From Planctomycetaceae bacterium (GTDB lineage: Bacteria > Planctomycetota > Planctomycetia > Planctomycetales > Planctomycetaceae), in assembly GCA_020426065.1 (NCBI GenBank), contig JAGQQT010000082.1, positions 1 to 11,294 on the forward strand: DNA of 11,294 nucleotides, in the 5' to 3' direction. Position 1 is the stretch's first letter, and each line of letters begins with the position of its first letter. A program made the translations under genes and the position numbers. Below, one piece after another: positions 1-6,372 of this stretch. The notes below the pieces were generated by a model. The model was not told the DNA's origin. It did no database searches and was given only the letters and a program-made list of their open reading frames with translations.

Positions 1-2
1 TC

Positions 3-371
3 CATGCTGTCTGGGAGATGCCTGCCGGGGATTGCAATTACTCTATGCGCTGGCAACAGATCAAATCCCAATTCACGCGGCAATGGCTCCAGAATGGAGG
101 TCTGGAAGGCGCCCGATCAAAAAGTCGTCAAAAACAGTCCGAACGTGGTGTCTGGCAGCGTCGTTTCTATGAACATACCTGCCGTGATGAATCCGACATG
201 AAACGCTGCCTTGACTATCTACATCTCAACCCTGTCAAGCATGGGCTCGTCTCTCGTGTTCGAGACTGGCCCTGGTCAACATTTCATAAATTCGTCAGGA
301 ACGGGGAGTACCCAATACATGGGGGAAGTTCCGATTTGTTTTACGGTGACGAATTCAAGAATTTCGAATAA
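3..371 (+). CDS. REP-associated tyrosine transposase (RAYT), C-terminal part, cut by window edge
   Basis: Seen: the reading frame is open from the first bases (HAVWEMPAGDCNYSMRW) and stops with TAA at 369-371, so the gene begins left of the window and the ATG at 18 is internal. RAYT family blocks are present in order: the W-(E/T)-(M/L)-P-x-GD block, RW-x-x-IK-x-x-FTR, the VWQRRFYEHTCRDE block, DYLHLNPVKHGLV, and DWPWSTFH followed by a short tail. The tyrosine at 216-218, in DYLHLNP, is the likely catalytic nucleophile. The HUH metal-binding motif would lie outside the window. Family knowledge: RAYTs are Y1 single-strand nucleases related to IS200/IS605 transposases that bind and cleave REP hairpins, and are usually single-copy, domesticated genes. 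A REP-like hairpin follows the stop codon immediately, as expected. Family assignment is confident; whether the whole gene is intact cannot be judged. Confidence 0.9.
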   Translation, partial: HAVWEMPAGDCNYSMRWQQIKSQFTRQWLQNGGLEGARSKSRQKQSERGVWQRRFYEHTCRDESDMKRCLDYLHLNPVKHGLVSRVRDWPWSTFHKFVRNGEYPIHGGSSDLFYGDEFKNFE

Positions 372-403
372 GGTGGGTTCCGCTGACGCTGCACCCACCC
401 TAC
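372..403 (-). repeat. REP-like hairpin with GTAG foot, next to RAYT gene
   Basis: GGTGGGT (372-378) pairs with ACCCACC (393-399), a 7-bp stem. The 14-nt interior holds a further GC/GC pairing. On the minus strand GTAG (400-403) directly precedes the stem. It begins right after the RAYT stop codon. Position, stem and GTAG foot match the REP substrates of RAYTs; it may also act as the transcription end of that gene. Confidence 0.7.
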
Positions 404-459
404 ACGGCTAATGGAAGAATAATTGTCTTGGCTCTATCTATAAAACGCAATCATTACAA

Positions 460-834
460 ATGAAAAACAATAACACACTAAACGCATACTGTTGCCTACT
501 AATATTGCACAGTATGTTTTATTATTTATGGATTTTCTTGGACCCTGTTGCTTCATCATTTCATTGGGACACCATAACAACCCTAAGAATGGTTGCCTCC
601 CGAGGACCAATATTTCGAGAATTTGCTTTTCATCAACTCTCGACGCCCAGTGTAATGTGGATACGTGCCACCATATTTTACGGATTTGTTTTGGCCTACA
701 TACTTTTGTGCGTTCGGATAGATTCACTTAAAATTCGTATGAATTTCCTTAAAACATTGCAAGTAATTTCCAGCATTTCGGTGTTTCCTTTATCTTTATT
801 ATTCTATTTACGTATTTCACAACTGTTTAGCTAG
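460..834 (+). CDS. Small hypothetical membrane protein, 124 aa
   Basis: I do not recognise a family. The ATG at 460 opens a 124-codon frame ending TAG at 832-834. The protein is strongly hydrophobic, with three or four likely membrane-spanning stretches: residues about 8-28 (Cys/Leu/Phe/Tyr-rich), about 68-85 and about 100-120, with a weaker one between. No catalytic motif is visible. The DNA is clearly richer in A and T than the operons further right, which suggests foreign origin. No convincing Shine-Dalgarno sequence precedes the ATG. The gene lies between two REP hairpins with nothing else between them. A 97-codon ORF opposes it on the minus strand, but the plus-strand product has the more protein-like hydrophobic pattern. 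Likely a real gene, function unknown. Confidence 0.5.
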   Translation: MKNNNTLNAYCCLLILHSMFYYLWIFLDPVASSFHWDTITTLRMVASRGPIFREFAFHQLSTPSVMWIRATIFYGFVLAYILLCVRIDSLKIRMNFLKTLQVISSISVFPLSLLFYLRISQLFS

Positions 835-842
835 CCAGTAAC

Positions 843-864
843 GTAGGCTGGGACAAGTCCCAGC
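843..864 (+). repeat. REP hairpin with GTAG foot (left copy of inverted pair)
   Basis: GTAG (843-846) is followed directly by GCTGGGAC (847-854), a two-base AA loop, and GTCCCAGC (857-864), a perfect 8-bp stem. The flank AGTAAC before GTAG is also shared, inverted, with the copy at 1061-1082, so the two form a BIME-like pair around 196 bases of spacer. Confidence 0.8.
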
Positions 865-930
865 ATTTGTGTAGTTTTTCTCAATGAGACTCTATCGTCG
901 AAATCAGCCTGGTCCAGTTTTCTTTTCACT

Positions 931-1095
931 CTGGTCACGCACGGAGTCGATTGGCCCTGGTCAGCTTTTCATCGCTCCGTCAGACTCAATGAGTTCCCCA
1001 TCAAATGGGAAATCGCAAACGAGTGGCACAGTGATAAATTCATCAACGCCGAATCAAAACGCTGGGACACGTCCCAGCCTACGTTACTGTGTTAG
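931..1095 (+). pseudogene. Remnant of a second RAYT gene (C-terminus only)
   Basis: In the frame of position 949 the DNA reads LVTHGVDWPWSAFHR, then SVRLNEFPIKW and a short acidic tail ending INAE. This corresponds to the C-terminal DWPWS(T/A)FH block and tail of the RAYT at 3-371. Nothing upstream restores the catalytic part. Bases 889-918 in the same frame read SSKSAWSSF, perhaps a second shred of the same block. The frame then runs through the right REP hairpin to a TAG at 1093-1095. A different frame open from 884 covers the same DNA but looks fortuitous. The gene is best read as a decayed RAYT trapped between its two REP hairpins. Confidence 0.7.
1061..1082 (-). repeat. REP hairpin with GTAG foot (right copy of inverted pair)
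   Basis: GCTGGGAC (1061-1068), AC loop, GTCCCAGC (1071-1078), then CTAC (1079-1082), which is GTAG on the minus strand. It is the inverted copy of the hairpin at 843-864, differing in the loop, and the shared sequence continues through GTTACTG. Confidence 0.8.
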
Positions 1096-1141
1096 ACCGT
1101 GGTGGTTAGATGGAAATCGATCGTTTTTCAAAATCGCTCAA

Positions 1142-1534
1142 ATGACTCACCAGACAGTTGTTCTCTCAAGTTACGAAGCATATTTGGCGTTCGAGAACGA
1201 ATCGCCAGAGGATGAAGAGCGTGACAGACGTCTTTTCCGTTTTCCATATTCTGTCATGTTGGAAGTGGCTTTTCCTGAACTTGATTTTGCCAATCGGTGG
1301 TGTTGGCAGCGGTTCGGGCCGGCGCATGGCGTATGCCACCAGTGTCAATCGGAGTATCCAGCATGCACAATAGTTTGGCCGCATTGCCATATCGGAGTGT
1401 GGACTCACCACTGGTACGTCAAGACCGACTACAATTTTGGATTCAACGAATGGTACTTTGCTGACGCATCCCACCATCAGCAATTCCTAGCGAGTGTGCC
1501 TGACATCAACTGGGGTGAGAAGTTTTCAGGATAG
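1142..1534 (+). CDS. Hypothetical protein, 130 aa, rich in Trp, His and Cys
   Basis: I do not recognise a family. The frame is open upstream to 884, but that part only translates the REP hairpin and RAYT remnant. I therefore choose the ATG at 1142 (MTHQTVVLSS), although it has no clear Shine-Dalgarno. Residues 1-50 are acidic and helical-looking (ENESPEDEERDRR). Residues 51-130 are unusual: many Trp, Tyr and His, and five Cys at 54, 65, 68, 75 and 82, including CHQC at 65-68 and the block WPHCHIGVW. There is no signal peptide or membrane segment, so a cytosolic and possibly metal-binding protein is an inference. A small ORF and an 87-aa membrane protein follow closely and may be co-transcribed. 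The coding call is fairly secure because composition and aromatic clustering look protein-like. Confidence 0.6.
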   Translation: MTHQTVVLSSYEAYLAFENESPEDEERDRRLFRFPYSVMLEVAFPELDFANRWCWQRFGPAHGVCHQCQSEYPACTIVWPHCHIGVWTHHWYVKTDYNFGFNEWYFADASHHQQFLASVPDINWGEKFSG

Positions 1535-1540
1535 AAACGT

Positions 1541-1636
1541 GTGACAATAGTACAAGGCGAACAAAAAGAGATTGAGCGTGTGCAGACATATCGCGAAGTG
1601 ATTTCCAAACGCAACGACATGGCGACCAAAGAATGA
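1541..1636 (+). CDS. Possible 31-codon ORF, translationally coupled to the next gene
   Basis: A GTG at 1541 opens 31 codons (VTIVQGEQKEIERVQ and on, ending MATKE). The TGA at 1634-1636 overlaps the next gene's ATG as ATGA. AGGA at 1528-1531 lies 9 nt upstream of the GTG. The peptide is charged and helix-forming. It is also in frame with the preceding 130-aa gene, separated by only the TAG and two codons, so it could be the detached C-terminus of that protein. No family recognised; may not be translated. Confidence 0.3.
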   Translation: MTIVQGEQKEIERVQTYREVISKRNDMATKE

Positions 1637-1896
1637 GTGTTTTCATTGGAGTCGTGCTCGCCATGTTTGGAATCTATTCTCTAACGTCTCTCTACGTTCC
1701 GAAGTATCGCTTTCATTGGAAAGGTCATGCTGAGCCTGCAGGCCGAATCACGCATCTAGGCTTCGGATTGACATTCTTTTGTTTTGGAACTTTGTTCGCT
1801 ATTAAAGACTACAGTCCAGTGGCAGCAGGGATTCTCGCCATTGGCGGTCTTTTTGGCACGTTGTTGGTGTTAATCGGAAACTTTATAGATCCATAG
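1633..1896 (+). CDS. Small hypothetical membrane protein, 87 aa
   Basis: No family recognised. The ATG at 1633 overlaps the stop of the upstream 31-codon ORF, and there is no separate Shine-Dalgarno, so expression may depend on coupling. Three hydrophobic segments are visible: about residues 3-21, 41-57 and 63-84, the last rich in Gly and Leu (GILAIGGLFGTLLVLIG). Between the first two lies a short polar, basic linker containing YVPKYRFHWKGHAEPAGR. This arrangement suggests an inner-membrane protein with three helices. The gene faces the end of the minus-strand operon, with a REP-like hairpin in the gap. Confidence 0.6.
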   Translation: MSVFIGVVLAMFGIYSLTSLYVPKYRFHWKGHAEPAGRITHLGFGLTFFCFGTLFAIKDYSPVAAGILAIGGLFGTLLVLIGNFIDP

Positions 1897-1929
1897 CGTT
1901 TGATATCCTCCTCCGAACTGGCGAGCTAG

Positions 1930-1962
1930 GTAGCACCGGTTGACGCGAAGCGGCTAACGGTG
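1930..1962 (+). repeat. REP-like hairpin with GTAG foot, between convergent genes
   Basis: GTAG (1930-1933) is followed directly by CACCGGTT (1934-1941), which pairs with AACGGTG (1956-1962) with one bulged base. The interior holds CGC-GAA-GCG (1944-1952), a small stem with a triloop. It differs in sequence from the other hairpins here. Lying between the 87-aa gene and the M42 gene, it could terminate transcription from either side, though it lacks a T-run. Confidence 0.6.
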
Positions 1963-2027
1963 TGACGAATTCACAAGAGGTTGAGAATCTGTTTCCAGCA
2001 GTAGAACTTCCGCAGCTTCTTTCGCTC

Positions 2028-3083
2028 TCAATCCAGTTCGCACAGGTTCATCAGGAGTGTGAGCATGGACTGGCAGGAGTTGATTTCTGCCGATTCGCTC
2101 ATCGTGTGATAGCCGATTGTGGGTACCTGCAGAGTTGTGCCTGAGACCAGGCCGTTGCCAGCCATGATGATGCGTCCCATTTCGGTGCTCCCCAGTGAAC
2201 CTGGCGGACGTCCTTCGGCCTGGGCTTTTTCATTGTTCCGTTCGATGTATTCATCCTTGTAGGAATAACGGATGCCGAGTTCTTCGCAGGCGTCCACGAT
2301 CCGCTGAGTCAGGTCGTAGTCAAATGGAGCGTTGGCGTCCCGATGCCGGAGCACCACCTCTTGTTCCGAGACAACTTCAAGATCAGGATACGGGCTGGTA
2401 TCCAGCACGATCAGTTCATTCTTGCTGGAACCGAAACGACGAAACCATTCGAGGAGGTAACGCCAGCTTTTTCCAGATTCTTCCTGAGCGGTGAAGAAGG
2501 CGGTTCCCTTGAACCCCAGGGCAAACAGGTGGACCAGCATGGCAGCGGTGAGGACATTGTCCAGCTGTGCGGAGAACCGGCCATTTTCAACGGTCAGTCG
2601 ATCGGCAAAGGCAACCGGTGTTCCCGCCACCAGATGATCCAGCCCTTCCAGCTCGAAAATCAGGTTGTTGCGAAACGGGCAGATGTAAGCCTTGTTGACC
2701 TGACCATTCCCACGGTAAGCCCCCGACCATGGCTCATAAGCCAGGACCGGCTGCCTTTCAAAACGGTCCACGATTTTATTCATGAGCTGTTCTGAGACCG
2801 AGTTCCCCAGCAGGTCAGATCGCTGCCCGGCGACGAAGGCTGCGTACTGAAATTCGTTTGGGCCGGTGCAGATCAGACCATGACGGTCGATGTGAGAGGA
2901 AAACAGCCGGGAGAACGGTTCCGATCCCCGCGCCACTAGAACGCCGTCATACCAGTCGACTTTGGCGTTTCGTTCTTCGAGCAATCGTTGCAGAACACGG
3001 AAGAAACTGTGCTCCGCTCCCACGACGCTCGGCTGCCGGATCAGTTCCTTCAAAATGTCAACCAGGTCATCAAAATTCAACAC
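2028..3083 (-). CDS. M42-family metallo-aminopeptidase
   Basis: Probable cytosolic dinuclear-metal aminopeptidase of the M42 (deblocking/tetrahedral aminopeptidase) family, removing N-terminal residues from peptides. The 351-aa length is typical. The expected ligands and catalytic residues all appear in order: H64 and D66 in SSHIDRHG, D175 in AQLDN, the Glu pair E201-E202 in TAQEESG, D228 in VLDTSP, and H326 in GYHTMSE. The part between about 70 and 165 would be the inserted dimerisation domain. There is no signal peptide. The start is a GTG at 3081-3083, preceded by GAAGG five bases upstream; an in-frame stop further upstream leaves no better start. It lies about 63 nt after the zinc-ribbon gene and is probably the last gene of the operon. 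Substrate cannot be told; an M42-like cellulase/glucanase annotation is possible but less likely. Confidence 0.85.
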   Translation of the reverse strand: MLNFDDLVDILKELIRQPSVVGAEHSFFRVLQRLLEERNAKVDWYDGVLVARGSEPFSRLFSSHIDRHGLICTGPNEFQYAAFVAGQRSDLLGNSVSEQLMNKIVDRFERQPVLAYEPWSGAYRGNGQVNKAYICPFRNNLIFELEGLDHLVAGTPVAFADRLTVENGRFSAQLDNVLTAAMLVHLFALGFKGTAFFTAQEESGKSWRYLLEWFRRFGSSKNELIVLDTSPYPDLEVVSEQEVVLRHRDANAPFDYDLTQRIVDACEELGIRYSYKDEYIERNNEKAQAEGRPPGSLGSTEMGRIIMAGNGLVSGTTLQVPTIGYHTMSESAEINSCQSMLTLLMNLCELD

Positions 3084-3088
3084 GGAAA

Positions 3089-3093
3089 CCTTC
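3089..3093 (-). promoter_or_regulatory. Shine-Dalgarno supporting the GTG start of the M42 gene
   Basis: CCTTC on the plus strand is GAAGG on the minus strand, five bases before the GTG at 3081-3083. It supports this start in the absence of any in-frame ATG upstream. Confidence 0.5.
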
Positions 3094-3146
3094 AGTGCAG
3101 GAGCGGCAGGATCAGCGGAGGCAACTGGTCGGCAGGACTGGAATAC

Positions 3147-4634
3147 TTAATCAATGGGTATCAGGATGACTTTCTGGTCCCGCAGTGTCCATCGGATTCC
3201 CAGTGGCTCGAGTAAATTTTTTAACAGTTCTCCCAGCGTCGAATTCTTGCCGCTCAGCTTCACTGGCTGCATCCGGGCGGGACTTTCAGCAGGATAAGCT
3301 GTGGGGTCAAATTCGATACGGACCCCGGCAATCGCCTCCAGTTCTGCCAGCACCTGGGCCAGCGGAGTGGGTTGATTGAGCTCAAAGGAAACAATTTTCT
3401 GGGCAAACGCTTTTTCGACCACCTTGGGGAAATCCACCATTTCTTCCGGTGGGACCTGGCTGGTGGTGGCGGGTTCTGATGAGCGTACAGGATCCGGCAT
3501 GACGGGAACGGGGATGGGAGTGGAACTGTTGATGGGCGATTCCGGCTCGACCACATTTCCGGCCGGGTCACCCGGTACTGATGGATCCAGCGAATAGCCA
3601 TCGGCAATGGCTGCCATCCGACGCAAGATCACCTCGCTGGTTTCGGAACTGACTGAGCGGACGGAACCATCGGCCATCAGAATCAGCATCTGATCGGGAG
3701 AGTCGGAACCGAATCCGTCCGGTCCATTGATGTAAGGTGCTTTCGTGAGCGGGCGGATCATGTGTTCTCCATCCGCCCAGGATGTGAACTGCGAGACAAT
3801 TCCGGAAATCATCCAGGTCTGGGAGAGTCCGTCTTTCACATCCTCTACCCGGGTGGATCGATTGCGGGCGAAGATTCCCGCTCGCGGATGTGTTACAGGC
3901 AGGTCCGGGGCATCGTGGCCCACTCCTGCAATCCCGACGAAATGAGCGGTCGGATAGCGGTCCGCTCCCGCCGTCTGTTTGAGAGCAGGGTTGAGCAATT
4001 CAGGCCGGGACCGACGCACGTAGGTATCATTCGCTGACGCATCCCATTCGAGATTCAGGTGCGGCCCGGGTTGAGCATTGGGGAATTCCTGCTGATCGAG
4101 TAGAGCAACCCAGCTCAAAGCAGGCTGGTTCCCTTCTGCCTGTGCAGCCGGAAACGCTGCCTGCCGACTGCGAAAAAGTCCGATACGGGTGCCGAGTTGC
4201 AGCAGACGTCCCTGAAACGAATTCGGATCGATTTTTGCCTGCGGCGGATTTGGAGAATCATTCCCGTTTTCGGAAGTCCCTGCAGCGGGAGCAACCTCTG
4301 ATGTGCCAGCCGGCTCCACCGGCTGGTTGTTCTGTTTGGCGATCCGCTGGGTATCACGATTCAACAGCCAGCTGACCAGAACAATCAATCCAGTCATGAG
4401 AATGCCAAAGGCTACCAGGGCCACTTTCCGCCGTTGAGGAATCGAGAAGGAGCTGGACTCCACCTTTGTTTCGGGGGAGAGGTCAGCCTTCAGCTGCTGA
4501 TCAGGTCCCACATGGATCTGGAGCAAGGTTCGACATTCCGGACAGGTGAAGTCGAGGACAGGAATTCCATCCTGTTGGACGCGCAGGCGGGCCCCGCAAG
4601 TGGGGCACAGGAATTCGCCAGTCAGACTCGCCAT
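3147..4634 (-). CDS. Zinc-ribbon membrane protein with DUF1559-like and STN-like domains
   Basis: A 495-aa protein of unknown function. Seen, in order: a zinc ribbon with C10-P-T-C13 and C31-P-E-C34; a basic stretch (PQRRK); one membrane helix at about 69-91; a Pro/Gln/Asn-rich linker; a region at about 145-345 that resembles the later part of planctomycete DUF1559 proteins (FVGIAGVGHDAP, then a VKDGLSQTWMISG block, then MADGSVRSVSSE); a second Pro/Ser-rich linker; and a C-terminal domain at about 410-495 with the FELNQPTPLAQVLAEL and TLGELLKNLLEPLGI pattern of the STN/secretin-type short domain. The orientation is probably zinc ribbon inside, the rest outside. DUF1559 proteins usually start with a pilin-like helix, which is absent here. 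The ATG at 4634 is chosen over a GTG at 4679 because of its strong Shine-Dalgarno. Domain assignments are from pattern recognition only. Confidence 0.75.
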   Translation of the reverse strand: MASLTGEFLCPTCGARLRVQQDGIPVLDFTCPECRTLLQIHVGPDQQLKADLSPETKVESSSFSIPQRRKVALVAFGILMTGLIVLVSWLLNRDTQRIAKQNNQPVEPAGTSEVAPAAGTSENGNDSPNPPQAKIDPNSFQGRLLQLGTRIGLFRSRQAAFPAAQAEGNQPALSWVALLDQQEFPNAQPGPHLNLEWDASANDTYVRRSRPELLNPALKQTAGADRYPTAHFVGIAGVGHDAPDLPVTHPRAGIFARNRSTRVEDVKDGLSQTWMISGIVSQFTSWADGEHMIRPLTKAPYINGPDGFGSDSPDQMLILMADGSVRSVSSETSEVILRRMAAIADGYSLDPSVPGDPAGNVVEPESPINSSTPIPVPVMPDPVRSSEPATTSQVPPEEMVDFPKVVEKAFAQKIVSFELNQPTPLAQVLAELEAIAGVRIEFDPTAYPAESPARMQPVKLSGKNSTLGELLKNLLEPLGIRWTLRDQKVILIPID

Positions 4635-4637
4635 CAA

Positions 4638-4645
4638 CTCCTCCC
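4638..4645 (-). promoter_or_regulatory. Strong Shine-Dalgarno that decides the zinc-ribbon gene start
   Basis: The minus strand reads GGGAGGAG, then TTG, then ATG (4634-4632). The GGAGG core is five bases from the ATG. The alternative GTG at 4679 sits in the loop of a hairpin and has no such site. Confidence 0.75.
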
Positions 4646-4666
4646 TGAAGTTGTCATTTCCTCTGC

Positions 4667-4689
4667 TTCCGGCTGTCACTCAGCCGGAA
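4667..4689 (-). terminator. Perfect 9-bp hairpin between sulfatase and zinc-ribbon genes
   Basis: TTCCGGCTG (4667-4675), five-base loop, CAGCCGGAA (4681-4689). It starts 9 nt past the sulfatase stop and ends about 20 nt before the Shine-Dalgarno of the next gene. No T-run follows on the minus strand, so it is more likely a partial terminator, mRNA-stabilising or processing element than a full intrinsic terminator. Confidence 0.5.
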
Positions 4690-4697
4690 CTCGGTAT

Positions 4698-6164
4698 TTA
4701 CTGTTTCGCTTCCGGAAATTCCCATTCCGGACAGGACTGCTGAATCGCTTCGTATTTGGCGGTCAGCTTCTTTGACAGCCTGGCCAGAACCTGTGGGAAC
4801 TGGGCCGAGACGTCCGTCGTTTCGTGAGGATCGGTGGCAATCCGGTAGAGTTCAAAACGGGTCAGCTTCGCCGTTTTGATGAATTCCTGAGACTGCGGAT
4901 TCACATTGCCGCCCAGCCGACGCTGAGGATCGTCCACGTTTGGTCCACTCCAGTGGGCCACGATTTTCCACTCGCCATCCCGCATCGCAACCTTGGGAAT
5001 GCTGTAAGCCCGATAATAATGCCAGAACAACGGCTCAGGCCGATCGAATTCATGACCACTCAGCAGAGACGAGACATCGCACCCGTCCAGCGTCATCTTT
5101 TTCGGCAGAGCAACTCCCGCCAGCGAGCAGAATGTCGGCAGGAAATCGAGACTGCAGACCGGCGTTGAGGATTCCTGACCAGGATTGATCTGGCCGGTCC
5201 ACCGCATGATTCCGGCCACCCGGATTCCTCCTTCATAGATATGCAGCTTCATGCCCCGCATTTCTCCGGGAGAACCATAGGAACGTTTCGCATTCGGATA
5301 CCGGCTCAGCGTTTCCGGACCATTGTCCGATGTGAAGACTACCAGGGTATCCTGGCCCAGCCCGAGTTGATCAATGGTGCTGATCAGATTTCCGACCGCC
5401 CGATCCATATTGGCGACATTCGCAAAATACTGAGCCTCATCTTCATTCCGAGCCACACCCATGTATTCCTCAACCAGATCCCGTGGACTTTCAACCGGTT
5501 CGTGTGGTTCGTGAAAACAGACCTGCAGATAAAACGGTTTTTCGGTCTTCCGCTCCGATTTCAGCCAGTGAATCGCCTCCTCAGCAACCAGACCACAGGA
5601 AAATCCTTCGAGTGGGCCAACCGCTTCGCCATTCCGCACAAAGTTTTTTGGGTTCTGATGCCGTGGGGCAGCATTGTTCTGAGTGGCAAACCAGTAATCA
5701 AAACCATTGTCGTCCGGTTGATCCTGCTCGTCAGAATTGAATTTTCCATTGCAGTGCCACTTGCCGCAGACGGCAGTCTGATAACCATTGGCCCGCAGCA
5801 GGCTGGCCGTAGTTGGGGTCTCTTTCTTCAGGTACATCGGATGATTCTCGGGAATCCAGTCGTAGATTCCGAGGCGGTTGGGAGTCTGGCCAGTCAGCAG
5901 TCCTACCCGGGCAGGTGAACAGACGGGAGCGGCACTATAGAAGTCGGTAAACCGGATCCCCTGATCGGCCAGCCGGTTCAGGTTCGGAGTTTTGATGTGC
6001 GGATGCCCGTAGCATTCCAGATCTCCATATCCGAGATCGTCGCACAGAATCACCAGAAAATTCGGCTGAGCCGCCGCCACTTCGCTGCCAGTACAAAGGG
6101 TGATCAGCAGGAAAACCCCGGCAATCAGAGCGGGGAGGAATTGGCGATGTCGGACGTGGATCAT
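4698..6164 (-). CDS. Secreted type I (formylglycine) sulfatase
   Basis: A 488-aa arylsulfatase-family enzyme that hydrolyses sulfate esters, probably of sulfated polysaccharides. Residues 1-32 form a signal peptide: basic start, hydrophobic core LPALIAGVFLLITL, and a cleavage site ending AAA. Seen catalytic features: metal-binding D42-D43 in LCDDLGYGD; C82 in CSPAR, the cysteine converted to formylglycine; G134-K135-W136-H137; H218/H221 in HEPHEP; and D280-N281 in TSDNGPE. The enzyme therefore needs a maturase encoded elsewhere. The frame is open to 6311, but the ATG at 6164 is chosen because it begins a proper signal peptide and has GGAAG about nine bases upstream. It is first in the minus-strand operon and divergent from the phosphoesterase-like gene, with 208 bp between the two starts. 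The sulfatase subfamily and substrate cannot be read from this sequence. Confidence 0.93.
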   Translation of the reverse strand: MIHVRHRQFLPALIAGVFLLITLCTGSEVAAAQPNFLVILCDDLGYGDLECYGHPHIKTPNLNRLADQGIRFTDFYSAAPVCSPARVGLLTGQTPNRLGIYDWIPENHPMYLKKETPTTASLLRANGYQTAVCGKWHCNGKFNSDEQDQPDDNGFDYWFATQNNAAPRHQNPKNFVRNGEAVGPLEGFSCGLVAEEAIHWLKSERKTEKPFYLQVCFHEPHEPVESPRDLVEEYMGVARNEDEAQYFANVANMDRAVGNLISTIDQLGLGQDTLVVFTSDNGPETLSRYPNAKRSYGSPGEMRGMKLHIYEGGIRVAGIMRWTGQINPGQESSTPVCSLDFLPTFCSLAGVALPKKMTLDGCDVSSLLSGHEFDRPEPLFWHYYRAYSIPKVAMRDGEWKIVAHWSGPNVDDPQRRLGGNVNPQSQEFIKTAKLTRFELYRIATDPHETTDVSAQFPQVLARLSKKLTAKYEAIQQSCPEWEFPEAKQ

Positions 6165-6360
6165 GTGTGTATTCTTCCGCAGAGGGTGAGCTGAGCCGAC
6201 AGGCTGTTGAATGACCAGATCAACAGAAATACAGACAGATAAACAGATTTGGATGCCAGTTTGGCGAGTTTTGCAAGAAATACAAAGTGGTCTTTCCGAA
6301 AATGAGGCCACCCGTTAGATTACTGGGAAAAATGGAATTTGTCTCCCTCGCGCATCTGGA

Positions 6361-6365
6361 AAGGA
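6361..6365 (+). promoter_or_regulatory. Shine-Dalgarno of the phosphoesterase-like gene
   Basis: AAGGA seven bases before the ATG at 6373, within GGAAAGGA. It fixes the start. The rest of the 208-bp divergent intergenic region (6165-6372) must hold promoters for both operons, but I see no convincing -35/-10 pair. Confidence 0.6.
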
Positions 6366-6372
6366 CTCCGAA

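Noticed and set aside
884..1141. N-terminal extension of the 130-aa gene, open to an ATG at 884
   Set aside because: This stretch translates the RAYT remnant in the wrong frame and a REP hairpin; the protein-like part starts at 1142.
372..1962. CRISPR array
   Set aside because: The repeats are hairpins in mixed orientation with irregular spacing and different sequences, which fits REPs and not CRISPR.
4635..4679. Longer zinc-ribbon protein starting at GTG 4679
   Set aside because: The GTG lies in a hairpin loop without a Shine-Dalgarno, while the ATG at 4634 has GGGAGGAG at good distance.
5241..5918. 225-codon plus-strand ORF inside the sulfatase gene
   Set aside because: Antisense shadow of a gene with clear catalytic motifs; no recognisable domain.
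6165..6311. 49-residue N-terminal extension of the sulfatase
   Set aside because: It would bury the signal peptide inside the protein; the ATG at 6164 gives a normal secreted sulfatase.
6165..6372. Bidirectional promoter with defined -35/-10 boxes
   Set aside because: Candidate hexamers such as TTGCAA lack a partner at 16-18 bp on either strand.
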